From Aphrocallistes beatrix (taxonomy: Eukaryota > Porifera > Hexactinellida > Sceptrulophora > Aphrocallistidae), in contig OY725501.1 of the NCBI GenBank assembly GCA_963281255.1, positions 4,069,674-4,133,673 of the forward strand: a stretch of DNA of 64,000 nucleotides, written 5' to 3'. The notes under the pieces are model-generated. The model did no database searches, was not told the origin of the DNA, and saw only the letters and a list, made by a program, of their open reading frames with translations. The translations under genes were made by a program, and so were the position numbers. This document shows, piece after piece, positions 11,235 to 25,002 of this stretch (its first letter is position 1; each line of letters begins with the position of its first letter).

Positions 11235-14200
11235 ATGAAGAGATTATTTTTATTTATTTTATTCAACTTGTTTACATCTCAAGCATACACGCAAGGTTAT
11301 TTATAGTAACATTTTATTTATTGGTTGTTGTTTTGAAATTTTAAGTTTTGTTTACTTAGAAATATCTGAACTGATCACAATTTGCAATGCATGTATCTCC
11401 AACAAACAAACAAACAAAACAAACAAACAAACAAACAAAAACAAACAAACAAACAACAAACAAACAAACAAACAGATAAAAATAGAGGTAATGCAAGCAG
11501 ATAAAAACATTAACACCTGCAAAGTGAACAACAAGTAAACAAATTCTATCCAACAGATGGGCGCTGTTTGTTTGGGAATCAAATCCTACCGAATGGTTCC
11601 AGCCTCAACATCCAATCAGATCCGGACCTGGACGGCAAGCTCCAGGGGGCAGCTGACTTTCTCTTCGTGGTGGATGAAAGCGCAGCGATGATTCGCGAGC
11701 ACGCGTACCTCCAAAAACTGGCGCCACTTTTAGACTCCAAGCTGCAGGAGAGAGGTGTTGGTGTCACTGAAAGTGGCGCGCGAAACCTCTTCTGTCTCGT
11801 CAGATACGCTTCACGCGACAATTTAGGCGGGAAAGTTGTCGTAAGTGGCGTGGATGCCAACGAGTTCACAGTTGGTATGAGTCAGCTGATCCGAGATGGC
11901 ACCACTCAGGTACAGGATGGATACTCCGCCATGAAGGTATGCTATTAATAGAACACGACACATCCTAATCATTTGGTTGATAGAAACGTAAACTATTGTT
12001 AAACACCATTATTACAACAAACAAACAAACAAACAAATAGTTCTCACTGTATTATTTTAGGTTGCTATTGACAATTGTGACTTCAGACCAGAAACAGCTC
12101 ACATCTTGGTTCTCATCACAGACCAAGATAGAGATATAGTCGACCAATCAGTTACCAGGAATTCCATCCTGTCGCTACTCACACGACACAACTTTGTCCT
12201 GGACACAATCGTAGAGGCTCGTTTTGGGTTCGATGGTCTGCTGGATGGGCCGTATGCCATCGGCATGAGCCACCTAGGTGGTGGCTACTACGGCGACAAC
12301 TCCGGAGAGTGTCAAGAAGTTCCATATTCCATTGTCAGCTTTCCACATCCAAGTGAGTTGTCCAATCAGATCCCAGCTTTCAACACAAACTCTGTATTTC
12401 ATTGACACTGAACCAGTACAAAATGGGACCAATCATATGCAACGAAATACACCCATTTAAGTGGCACAAAGTGGCAGTTTTTGCGACACATAAGTTATTA
12501 TAGTTGCATCATAGGCAACAACGACACGGACACAAACTACGTGGATTTAGCCATAGAGACAAGAGGGAGAGCTTGGGATGTGAGTCAACTCAGAAATGGT
12601 CACATTTCAACTCTTGCATTCACAAACTGCTTTGTTGATGCTAAGGTGACCGAAATAGTATCAATCCTGTCTAGCTGCCGCACCTGTACCTGTGAGGATG
12701 GGAACCTGCACTGCGGAAAGGTCAGTACTCTGATATCTGATTGGTCGATTCATGTTTTATTTACTCTTAAAAGCTTGCGAGTTGAGGTTGTAGGCGGGAA
12801 ATGCGGGGAATTTTAGGCTATGCTTTCGAAATCTTTAACGATAGCATCAATTTGATTGGTTAATTCTAAAGTTCAGTGAGCCAAAGCTAATTTTATTGGT
12901 TATTCGTATATTCATTATTTAATAGATTTGGCCTAAGATTAATTTTGGCTTGTCGTTATCTTGTTAGATTATCCAATCAGAATTTGAGATTGCCTTCTCG
13001 ATCGAGTGTAAATTCTAGTGGTTGCTATGTGGTTATTGATTCTGATTGGCTAGTGAAAATAGTATCTGCGTAAGGACAGCTGGTGTTGATTGAGTTTCTA
13101 CTGCAGCTCAACCAATCAAAGCTTCCAAATGCAATTCCATGTTACATAACCTCGCTCAGAAACTACACGTGGTGGTTATTATTCAACTTCGTGGCACGCC
13201 TCGTATTTTACATACCAAAGTTAAGAGGATGTTTCTAGGCAAACGTTTTATTGCTATTCTATTCGTCTGCATTAATCTGACCTTTTGATTCGTCAGAAAC
13301 TCTGCTCTGTTGCATGGAATAAACATTTCCATTGGTTAGATTAAACATACAAAAATGTTAATTAAATAAATTGCAATAGTTCGTTCTTGCAATAATTACT
13401 CGTAAAATAAGAACAAACCGCATTTACCTTTGTTAGAAAGAAATACACACAAATGCCTGCACCTGATAGTTGGAACATCTGATTGAGCTGTTTTGATTGG
13501 TTAGAAATGCTCTTGATTTTGGTAAGAACTTAAATCTAATTAGCTGACTAGACATGCTAGGTTGGATGAGTAACCCAAACAAACTCCATTTAAGACATAG
13601 GGGATTTTGCTCAAATTCTGATTGGTAGTTTAGAGTTTAACAGATATCACCAATGTATCATCATTTCACAGATGAGTGGAGTAGCTTCAGCATTGACCAA
13701 TCAAAAAACTGTCCCTAAGCTAATCAACACGTGGCATTGTTTCTGTAATTAGAGCTAAGTTTGAATAATTAATAAACTGCACTGATTGGAACTAAGAGGG
13801 TAACTAACGTATCATTGTTGTAGGATGTCTCACAACTGATTTGCGATAAGATTCTCATTCTGATAATTGTGTTAAGTAGGAGCCAATCAAATTGCATTAT
13901 TTATTTTGATTCTCATTGGCTAATCACTAATCAAGGCTTTAAATGAGAATATTCAGTGAATATTTATAAATAATTCTGTTTTCTTTAGCGGGATTTGAGG
14001 GAAGGTGAAGAATGTGACTCTAGCATTCCAATTAACCAAGGTGGTTGTTGTGGTGCGTGTGCATGTGAATCAGGTGCCCTGAGTTGTCCATATGGCAGAA
14101 CAGATTTGTGCGGGGAAAGTTGTAGGTGTGAAAGTGCTGGTGAAGTGGTCTGCGACACAATTCCCACAGTTTGCCCACCCATTCCTATCGGTGAGTTTGA

Positions 14201-17200
14201 CTAACTAACACCTAAACTCAAACTCAGAATTGATTGGTTAAATTATCTATTTTAGACACTCCTGTTTGTGAGGAGGAGTTCACAAGCAATGCCATTCCTC
14301 TGCTACAGAACATATCAGCTGATAATTACGCCACTTGTGGATCAGAATCACAGGATTTTGACACCTTAAGATTCCCGCCTGGCGTCACTAAGACGTATTG
14401 CCTCCTTGAGAGAATCATCGAATCCTTTAACACTCATAAAAAGGTGTGAATTGATTGGTTAACATTAGTTGTGACTACTGTAATTGATTGGTTGTTTGAA
14501 CCTATTTATAGGTCGCCATCGTGACGAGAATCAAGCAGGATCCTAAGAGGGCAGGTGACTTTCTCTCCGTTTCCAGCCCTGGCGGTGAGGACGTGTTCCT
14601 ATTGGTCAGATTGGATGCCACCAACGCCACCTTGATGCTATCATACAAGACTGGAATCGACACAATTCAAACACTCTACTTTTCACACCCTGATGTGTCG
14701 CTGGCAGACGGAGAGTGGCACCGCTTGGTTCTAATAATAGACACGGATAACGCGAAGATATATATAGACTGCGCGCTCATTGGAAGGAAGGCACTGTCTC
14801 CGCCTATTCTCTCCAGCCTGTCTAATTATAGAAATTACGCGCTCACTCTCGGAGACTCGAGGAACATCTTCAGTCAGCTGTTCCATGTAAGTTCAGGCGC
14901 CAATTCATTGGAATGTGTGTGGTCTGAGTTGGTTTGTAACTGCGTGGCTGTTTTAAGCTAGTTTCAAATCCTATTTATGTGCGTCATTAGATTGGCTGGG
15001 GTCTGTCTGTAACGAAGTGGCACTGCATCTGATTGGCTAAAGTTCACTGCCACTGGCTATAATTGAGAATTGTGACATATCACAACTCTGCGGCACATTT
15101 TTGGCTGAAAATGTGCTTTCTAACTTTGAATAATTGCATAATTCATTGTTTTAATGAAGTTAATTATGCCAAGTTTGATCGGTGTTATCACGATTCCATT
15201 GGTCGGATTCAGGCCATATTCCTTTCTATCTAATTTAGCGACGATTCGACCAATCAACCAACTGAATGCATTATTTAATGAATGTGTTGCTTCTAAGAAA
15301 GTGATTTAATTGGTTGGATTCGCATTCACATTTATCGTTAATGACACTGTTACATTTCGCCAGCATTGATAGTTCTTAAAGGTTCGATGACAGCCAATCA
15401 ATGAGCAGCGTTTGCTGTGCTCATTTGAAACTTTCTGATGTTTGTTGTTTATTGTTTACTCTCATTCGTTTAGGGTTGTTTAGAAGATACAAAAATTTTG
15501 CTAGAATTCAAAGACAAAGATATTTTGGATATTTTTGAGGAATTTTGTAAGGAGCCGGAACCACCAAAAGAGGTTTGTTTGTTTATTTCATTTGTAAACA
15601 AGTCTGATTATCCAATCAGATTGCAGGAATAGTTCAGCTCTGTAATCTTGGAACTGATTGGCTGATGTTGACAATTGTGTCTGTATTTAGTGTCCTGAAT
15701 GTGTCCCAATCTGCTACCACAAAGGAAAGCCATTCACCACTTCCATGAGTTGGCCGCTGACAGATGACAATGGGGTAGAAGACCCATGTGTCAAGTGCAG
15801 TTGTGTCCTCAATATACAGGTATGCCACTTAAAACCACTCATAGCGACACTTTTATGAATACTAGACGTGACACAATAATTGACCAATAAACACTGATCC
15901 ATCTGTAATTCACTAATTAGCATACTTCCACATTTACTCAGACTAAATATTTAATTTGATTGGTTGATTCTAGAAAAGGGTGACTGCTTGAACAATTAAT
16001 TCTTCCTTATAATCCACAATTTGATTCGTTAGCACAAGCAGGAGGTTAATAGTCTAATATTACCATACTAGAACTGGAACTGCCACATAGGAATGCCACC
16101 TATTATGCATACATATATGCATACCTATGTTACACCTGGTTACTATGTCTAGTTTCGGTCTCAAGTTCAGCTGTCTGATTTAATACATAATCATCCTAGA
16201 AGTGTGAAAATATGTTTAATTATTGCCACTCGTATAGACCAATGAATATGAGTCTCAATGTGTCTCAACCATCTGTCCAGACCTGGACTGCGAAAATGCC
16301 ACCATGCGGCGCCTCAAGGGAGATTGCTGTCCTCGATGCATGCCACACAGCACAATAGCCCCGACAATCACGCTTACGGAGTGGTCTGAGTGGTGGGACT
16401 GTCCTGTGACCTGTGGCCGGGGTGTCAGACAACGTAGGAGGTATTGCACCAAGCTCCTGAATGGACCCATTGTCCCAGAGACACCTGAAGTGATCTACAA
16501 CTGTTCAGGGACGAGGATTGAATTACAGGATTGCAGCAAGCCTTGCCCCAGTGAGTTATGGAATGTGTAAACAAACAAACAAACAAACAAACAAACACAA
16601 ACAAACACAAACAAGTGAATAAAAAAACAAACAAAAAACGAACAAACAAACAAATAAATGAGTGAAAAACAAACAAATCAGTGTGTGAGTAGTTTCTATT
16701 TATAGTACACGGCGGGTGGAGTTCGTGGGCTGAGTGGAGTGGCTGCAGTGCGGAATGTGGCACGGGGAGCAGAATCAGAGAGAGACAGTGCGACAACCCA
16801 GCGCCACTACATGGAGGTGACAAATGTCCAGGACACAAATCGGAATTGGAGGACTGCTTGGACAAGGAGTGTCCCAGTTAGTTAACCAATCAGATTGTTA
16901 GTTATAATTAGAATAGATCCCACTGTCCATTTCACACCTGAGCTATTAATAGCTATGCCCATATATCGACACTTTTCTCGCCTCTTTTAAAATCTCAAAG
17001 ACTTCTCGATGAAATATATTTAGGATTTATTCTCCTGTAACATGCGGACACATAATGACACAATTGCGACACATCCTGCCAGCTAAGACACGGTATTTCC
17101 ATCTGACCTAGATTCTTGATGTGCCACAATCCACTTTTATTCGTGCCACTAATCAAATGAAAGTTATGCGTCATCTTTTTTGTGAAAAAGGAACAACGTT

Positions 17201-20200
17201 TGATTCTCATTTGAATTTGTTTACATTCTCCAACCTTGTTTACATCTTCCTATTTCTGTTGATAGCTCTCTAGACTCTGTTTACATTTTGACAAGCTTGT
17301 TTACACTCATAACTCTGTTTACATCCTTCAAACTATCAAAACAAAGACAACATAAATATTTCCAACTTTTGAGTGGCATTACTCTTTTGTTCGAGTTAAA
17401 TGGAAGTAACTGAGGTAATGAAATTAGTTCCAACTTAGATTAAACGGATGGATTCCAATAAGTCAGCAAACAAGCGAAACCACCAGAGACCACTTGACAC
17501 ATCTGGGATTCTTTCTTTACGTTACTCAACTTGGCTTCGCGACGAGTTAGATGAAAAGAATTTCACACCTATTTCGTATCTCTCATTGTGTCGGAATCCT
17601 TGCCATGTGTCCATTTGTGGAGCCATTTTGAAGGAAACCTTTTCAGCTGATAGTTTCAAATCGCCATTTTTGAATATTTCGTGAGAGGATGTCACTTTGT
17701 GCCATTTTAACTGCCATTTATCCATTCCATTAATATATTGGAATGCCAGCTTATTATTAGAAGTCCATTAGACGCCTTTTCAAGGACACAATACTTTTTG
17801 GTGGTCTCTGAAAAGTGGGTTTAAACCACTCTACCATCGGACACTTTCATCTCATCTTGTACTAGTTTGATACCTTGTACCATGTTAGGGTTGATTCGGT
17901 TCTAAATTTAGATTCTGTGTCACACTGCTACTAAGAGGACACATTACAAGTGGCAGTGTGACACATTAAGACACATAACAAGTGCCTTATACGGTAACTT
18001 AAGAAAGCGAAAGTCTAAAAAGTAAACCACACCTTTCCAGCCTTATTCCTCTAAACACACCACCTATGCCATGTAATCTATTTATATCTCTCTAGTCGAT
18101 GGCGCGTGGAGTGAGTGGAGCGACTACTCCACTTGTTCGAAGAGTTGTTCCCAGGGAGTCACCACGAGGACCAGGACCTGCGTTGGTCCCTATCACGGAG
18201 GGGAGGAGTGCGATGGACTCTCTAGCCAGACCATACCTTGCAACCTCAGAGCTTGTCCTAGTAAGTTATTGCGCCACTTCTCTTTCAACCAATCAATTTA
18301 GTGCTGTGGTGTTAAGTTTTCATCAAACTTGCGGGGTTGAATTTTAAAAATGCTTCCTTGCGTTTTCAATTCCGCTTAGCTCAAATGATAAGACAGATAT
18401 TAACCAATCAGCAATTGACACAATCGACCACCTGAATCCATTCAGAAAGTATCTTTCATGGTTTAGCTTCCACCCACTGGTTGGAATCGGAACTGAAACC
18501 TGAACTAAGCTGAGTGTAGTAACGTCTCCGCACAGATGGAATGCCATATCCCACATTTGAATATTTATAGCATTCAGTTCTATTTTCAGAATTAACAGGG
18601 AATATACACCATGGATACTTCAATTAGATAAAGTTACTAGATTAGAACAAGTTTAACTCTGAATCTGATTGGTAGTTGATGGAGAGTGGAGTGAGTGGCA
18701 GCGGTGGAGCGATTGCTCTCATGAATGTGGCGCAGGGAAATCTATCCGAGTGAGAAATTGTGTCGCGCCTCAGTTCGGTGGCAAAACTTGTGAGGGAAAT
18801 TCCAGCGAAGAGAAAGAGTGCAACACACACGAGTGTCCCAGTGAGTTCTATTTATAGATACATTAATCCGCTTATGCAGTCAATGGTGTGTTTTCTGGCC
18901 AATTAGATTAATCACCCAAACCTGGAATCTCATTGGTCAGATTAGACATCAAATGCACAAGCCGGATAGAAGTGTAGTTCCTTTATCTAGAATATTGATC
19001 TATCATGTCTATTTATAGTACACGGTAACTGGGCTCTGTGGACTGATTGGTCGGAGTGCAGCAGGACCTGTGGGGAAGGACGAAGGAGTAGGAACAGAAC
19101 TTGCACCAACCCAGCTCCTCAGTTCGGTGGCAGTGACTGTGAAGGCACACATGTGGACATCGACACTTGCTTCCTGGTTGAGTGTCCAAGTAAGTAAACA
19201 TTCTCAAACAAACAAACGAATAAACAAATCTATAATTAGAATAGCACTTTGTTATTATGACGAATTTATATCCGATAACACAAGGCTATTTAGTATTGAG
19301 TCTTGAATAATTCTCCATCAAAATAATGAAAATAGAACTTCTATTAGCGGTAATACATAAAAAGAAAAATTCAATTCTAAAAGGAGATGGCTCTTAATTT
19401 AAGTTAGTTCCAGTTCTTAACACCTCTCCTCTGCAGTTGACGGGGATTGGACGGAATGGGGGGAGTGGAGTGAGTGCTCGGAGTCGTGTGGTGGAGGTGT
19501 TATTGTCAGAATCAGGACCTGTGCCAACCCACCTCCTCAATACGGAGGTAAGGGTTGCCCTGGCAGAGACAAAGACAGATTGGAATGCAACACACATTCA
19601 TGTCCCAGTAAGTCTTAAAATAGCTACAAATATAAATAGAAAGTTCTCATCCAATTCTGGGAAATTGTTATTTGTATTTGTTTACGACACTTTTTTGATG
19701 ATTGTTGACACCTTTATAGTTGATGGTGACTGGTCCGGTTGGACAGAGTGGTCTGACTGCTCCACTACATGTGAAGGAGGTGTCCGTACTCGCAGTAGAC
19801 AGTGTGACGATCCTGTGCCACTTCACAACGGACAGGATTGTGTCGGAAGTGGTCTAGAGAATGACGTGTGCCATCCTGAGCCATGTCCCATCGCCTGTGA
19901 CAGCAATCCGTGCCACCCATTGGCGGAATGCATCACTGATCCTGTGCGGAAACATGTCGCCATATGTAGCTCATGTCGTATAGGGTATGAGGGAGATGGG
20001 TTCAACTGTACAGATGTGGATGAGGTGAGGACACTTTGTGCCACTTCCATTTAAGTAAACCTTCCACTGGTTCTGTACACTATACCAAAGTGCGGCTATA
20101 TATATTTTGATCACACTAAATTTAGACATCATTGCGATATTTAGAAATAATTAATATTATCTCCATTTCTATTTATAGTGTGAAGAAGCAAATCCTTGCT

Positions 20201-22417
20201 ACGAAGCATGTGTCAACCTTGAAGGGTTCTTCTATTGTGAGGAGTGTCCTACTGGGTTTAGTGGCTCAAGCCTAGGTGGCCCTGGGCTCGAATACGCTTT
20301 CAACCATAAGCAGGTAGTTACTCGCTAGTTGAGGGATAATATACAGTCGACTCCGCTTAATAGAGTCACATCGGTCAGAGGACATTTTGTCCCGATTAAG
20401 TGGAGAACTCTACGAACCGAAAATATTTTGTATTAGCTTCTATGTGTGAGAGCTATTTCAGTCCTGCCAAAAGTGTCCCGATTAAGCAGTGGCACTATTA
20501 AGCGGAGTCGACTGTATGTAGAGTTTAAGTTTATAAATAAACAAATATACAAATAAAACAATCGTAACTGAAACTATATCGCAGATCTGTGATGACATCG
20601 ACGAGTGTGAATTGGAACCAAAGGTGTGTGACAGATTCAAGGAATGCAACAACACAGCTGGGAGCTACAGCTGTGGAGAGTGTCCTCGGGGGTACAAGGA
20701 TGTGAACGGGAGGTGTGATGTGGATAATTACTGTGAGACAGACTTGATTTCCTGCAGCAAGAATGGGTATTGTGTCCCCAAGGGTGCAGGTGGAGAGTGC
20801 AAGGTGAGTGCAGTGGGTGATAGGTGGTTTGTGATTAAAATCCAAACAAACAAACAAACAAGCAATTACTCTCCAATACACTACACATGTTACAGCTTGA
20901 ATCCACTAGTGCTACTTTGGATATGAGGGGAACGGGTTCGTGTGCAACAAGGACACAGATCTGGACGGGTTTCCTGACGAGTGCAGTGATGGAGTGGCAG
21001 AGTGCCACCCGGACAACTGTCCGCTGATTCCTAACTCCGGACAGGAAGATTCGGACGGAGATGGACTCGGAAATGCTTGCGATCCAGACGATGACAACGA
21101 CGGAATTCTTGATAACCTCGTGAGTTGATTGGACAGCGACAAACTCTGTAACTTCCTTATATGGTGTGGATTTGTATCTGGAACTGAATATTAATATTTT
21201 CAGGCCATTCCGAAAAGTGGTTGAATAGAAACCAACCAAATGCATACATGCCAACCTGAGCCATGATAAAAGCGGGACGCAGCGTTGAATTTCGCGGGAC
21301 ATGGCGGGACGCCATAGAAAAGTACTATATATAGAACACAAAAAAGCGGGACACAATGGGGAATTTTCATGTAAAAGCGGGACACTCGAGAAAATTAGCT
21401 CAATAGAAAGCGAAAAAAGCGGGACGTCCCGCCAAAAACGGGACATTTGGCAAGTATGCAAATGCTAGCTTTATCAATACAGCTGTTTCACTTAGGATTA
21501 AGGGAGACTGTACTATCAGTGTCTGAATGTTCAGTTAACTATTCACGTGTAGTTATAAGCAAAATCTTGCTGATTTATAATGTACCTATTCCACTGCTAA
21601 ACTGACTCCTGTGTGCATAGGACAACTGCCCGCTCGTGGCCAATCAGGACCAGGCTAACTCTGACTTCGATTTTGTGGGAGACGCCTGTGACAACTGTCC
21701 CGACCACTCAAACGATGGACAGGAAGACTTCGACCAAGATGGAAAGGGAGACAAGTGCGACGAAGATATTGATGGGGACGGAAAGAACAACACTAAGGAC
21801 AACTGTCCCAAACATTCCAACTTTGACCAGAATGATGTTGATGGAGATGGTGTCGGTGACCAATGCGACAACTGTAAAATCCACCCTAACGAATATCAGG
21901 TACATATGGAATGTGTAAATTTATAAAATCACTAATCAGTGCAACTTTTGGAAAATGGTTGCAAAGATCCATCCTCCCGAATAATTTGTTAGAAAAGAGA
22001 GATAGGAGCTCAAGGAAAGCCTTCTGGTAGTATATATCAGGAAAATAGCCAAATGAATACTTCACATAAGAGTGAGAATGAGAACTGAAAATATTTGGAG
22101 AGTTACACCCGTGCCCTGTAGGAAGACAGCGACGAAGATCTATTGGGAGATGCGTGTGACCCAAATCTGGACAGAGACAAGGATGGTGTCGACGACACAA
22201 TCGACAACTGCATAAGTGTGGCAAACCCGAGTCAAGTGGACACTGATAGTGATGGTTTAGGTGACGAATGTGACCCAGATGACGACAACGACGGAATACC
22301 TGACACTTGCAATTCTGTGTTCGGTTGTGTCGTCGACAATTGTCCTAAAGTGTACAACCCGGATCAGCTGGATTCAGACGGTAAGTGTCCAAGAATAACT
22401 GCCACATACCACTATAC

Positions 22418-22453
<36 letters not shown>

Positions 22454-25002
22454 GCCTGTATATAACGGCCACTAAAGGAGACTGGACAAAATTGGCCGTT
22501 ATAGACAGGTGATTGTCTTAATCCCCAAAGGTATCATCAACGTAGTGCAATAAATATCAAGGTTTTAGAAATCCATTGCTTGAAGTAATTACGTGAAGCC
22601 ATAGCATACTGCTTATAAGGTCTGACAGTAACTTACGGATTTGGGACTAGGGATGTGGTAGAAGATGGTTGAATTATACATGAGAAGTCTTAAATCATTA
22701 ACAAAGCAGAATAGAGCTTAGGAGTAGAAAGTCTTATCGTGCCACTTTACAGGAGACGGAGTGGGAGATGCTTGTCAAGGTGACAAGGATAATGATGGCA
22801 TAACCGACACAGAAGATGTGTGTCCTCTCAACCACGAGATCTCCCATACAGATTTCAGTCAGTTCCAAACCATCAGTCTGGACCCTGGACACGATGGAAG
22901 TTCACAGAGTGATCCTGTATGGAAGATATTGGACAGGGTAAGAATGTCACCAACAATCTATAAATAGATTCCGTAATAAGATAGAACTAAAGTAGAAAAA
23001 AATTGAAATTACAGCAGATTTATTGGTTGTCATCAGGGGCCTTATTCACTAAGAAAACTTAAGATTTGCTTAACTTTTGAATCTTCAAAATTAGAAGAGA
23101 TTTTTAAAGAATTCAAATAGATTGCATACTCTATTAATTTTAAGTGGTACAATTGAAATGCTTGACAAATTTTTACTCATTTGTTAAACTTTTCAGAAAG
23201 TTACGTAATATTTTAAGTTAAGTATGACGTCATAATACTTAAGTGTGACATCACGAATATTTCGAGAGTGACTTGGAATATTTCCAGTATTTAGGTAGTT
23301 TATATTTCTATTGGTATCATTGAACATCTATTTACCCAAATCGTAATGCAACTCTTCAAAGTTTCCACTATATAAAGTTATATAAAGTTATATAAAGTTA
23401 AGCAAATCTTAAGTTTTCTTAGTGAATAAGGCCCCAGATCTTTATATTAATATGCCTCATTGAAAATTTTTAATAAATTTTGAAAAGATAGTAAATATGT
23501 CCAAAGGAATAGCATAACAAACGTGTTTTCTTGTTGTTAGGGAAGAGAGATCAGACAAGATTTGAATTCAGATCCCGGGCTTCTGATTGGTTAGTTGTGA
23601 TTATACGATCTTACTCTCTCTCCTTTTGATCCTTAAACATTCGTTTGACTGTCCATTCAACCATCTAGGCAGAGAACGGTTTGGATGTGTCTATTTTGAT
23701 GGGAGTTTTTTCGTGGATACGCGTATAGACAATGACTATGCTGGGTTCGTCTTCTCATTCCAGAGCAACAGGAAGTTCTATCTCATCTCGTGGAAGAATA
23801 AGACAGAAACGTTTTGGCATGGAAACCAGGAAGGAAGAGCAGGTCTCACGATAAAGGTTGGTGTCCTCTACCTGTTGTCTCTGTGACACAATACGACAAT
23901 TTAAGTATAGTAATCTTTAGCAATGTGAACTTTGTGTATTCAAATTGAGCTTACATTCAGGATTAGTTGACTTAATACGAAGTAAATTATATTTATCACG
24001 AAACAAATTTATGCTCCAGTTCTGATTTCATTAATGTAACCGTAGACAAATGACAATCCAGCGTACTAAGTAAGAAAGCGACGTATTGTTTCTCTAATAT
24101 CCCCAAGCTCCCACTGGGTAAATCTGCGGACACGCAGTGTCTGCAAGCTGCGCAGCGCAAGCAAGCGAAACGCGCTAGTGAGCCATGATGCAACTAATTC
24201 CAATTCCTTAGCAAGATAAACACGCACTGGAAATTTGTATTATTGACGAATCATTAAGCGCTGTTTCTGACAATTAACTGTTTTTCTTAGTTGGTGGATT
24301 CCTACACAGGACCAGGACCAGAGTTACGCAACGCTCTCTGGGAGTCAGACAGCACCCCCGGACAAACGAGGACACTCTGGGAGGACCCGAACCACACGGT
24401 GTGGAGGGGACAGTCCTCTTTCTACCGCGTGGAGATCACTCACCTCCCGGAGTGCGACTGCCACTTCCGAGTGAAGGTGCACGACACGGATAGCGAGATC
24501 ATAGACTCGGGATGGATCCGGGACTGCACTCTGAAGGGAGGCAAGCTGGGCACCTATGTCTTCTCTCAGCAGCAAATCATTTGGTCCAACCTGCAGTACA
24601 GGTGTTTAGGTGAGTGGAACCATGGATACACTCAGTGCCAATAGCAATGTTCATCGTACTGTTGGAGCTGTTTCTGTCCAATCAATTCCAGAGCATAGCA
24701 AAAAAAAAGACAAAAGGCACGAACCAAAAAATGGCTTCGAATGTGACTTAATACTGTCATCACCTTGTGTCACGCGGCATAATTTGATGGCAAGCGACAC
24801 AGTTTAGTGGCACATGGCATCATTTGGTTTAGCAAAACCCCATTTTTGTACCACGGATAGAAAATTGCTCTCTACTATGGACTTTTAGACACATCAATTA
24901 ATCCTTCTTTATCCATGGTCCATAATTTATTATTATTGTTCTATTTATTTACTAAATTGTTTGTTTGTAGGTTGCAATTCCTGTCCCAACTTTTCTAACT
25001 AA
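11235..25002 (+). CDS. thrombospondin-superfamily secreted matrix protein (VWA / VWC / TSPN / VWC / 7 TSR / EGF / T3 / CTD)
   Basis: Twenty-six exons keep one frame (about 1755 residues): 11235-11295, 11557-11936, 12061-12352, 12515-12720, 13989-14190, 14256-14443, 14512-14886, 15474-15572, 15691-15819, 16238-16550, 16706-16876, 18096-18260, 18676-18840, 19019-19189, 19437-19607, 19720-20024, 20179-20313, 20585-20803, 20910-21119, 21621-21899, 22122-22380, 22753-22937, 23541-23589, 23669-23856, 24291-24609 and 24971-25002. Order: signal peptide ([13 protein letters not shown]..); VWA-like fold (about 35-240); cysteine-rich VWC-like modules (300-380); TSPN/laminin-G-like domain (385-600); VWC (602-690); seven TSP1 repeats with WSEW..CS..CG motifs (695-1085); four EGF-like modules; DxDxDGxxD type 3 calcium repeats (1265-1545); and the C-terminal lectin-like domain ([24 protein letters not shown]). 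Thrombospondins are calcium-binding matricellular oligomers. Group A vertebrate members have three TSRs and no VWA, so this layout is different. The final exon encodes only [10 protein letters not shown]. Confidence 0.92.
11399..11474. repeat. (AAAC)n microsatellite
   Basis: This is an imperfect AAAC/CAAA tract in the first thrombospondin intron, the same repeat as (TTTG)n elsewhere but on the other strand. A similar tract at 16569-16660 follows exon 10. Confidence 0.9.
20344..20513. mobile_element. MITE, family 1
   Basis: This is a 170-bp, slightly deleted copy with TA flanks and CAGTCGACTCCGCTTAATAG ends. It lies in the thrombospondin intron between exons 17 and 18. Confidence 0.88.
21242..21460. 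mobile_element. inverted-repeat element rich in GCGGGAC words
   Basis: The ends are GCATACATGCCAACC and GGCAAGTATGC, imperfect inverted copies. The interior repeats AAAGCGGGAC five or more times and has a GGGACGTCCCG palindrome. It is non-coding and lies in the thrombospondin intron after exon 19. Confidence 0.6.
22450..22605. mobile_element. partial MITE, family 2
   Basis: It starts GGAGCCTGTATATAACGG right after an (AT)n run and matches the interior of the 42403 and 47258 copies. The second end is missing. It lies in the intron after exon 21. Confidence 0.65.
23036..23435. mobile_element. foldback MITE with GGGGCCTTATTCACTAAGAA ends
   Basis: This is a 400-bp non-coding element in the intron after thrombospondin exon 22. 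The terminal inverted repeats are about 36 bp and nearly perfect (right end reads ..TTAGTGAATAAGGCCCC). I see no convincing target duplication. A short ATATAAAGTT triplication lies near the right end. Confidence 0.8.

Noticed and set aside
11399-11474. Regularly spaced AAAC repeats that could look like an array
   Set aside because: This is a simple tetranucleotide microsatellite with no spacers. CRISPR is not expected in an animal genome.
22422-22450. (AT)n run as an origin or promoter
   Set aside because: It is a short dinucleotide tract at the edge of a MITE fragment in an intron.
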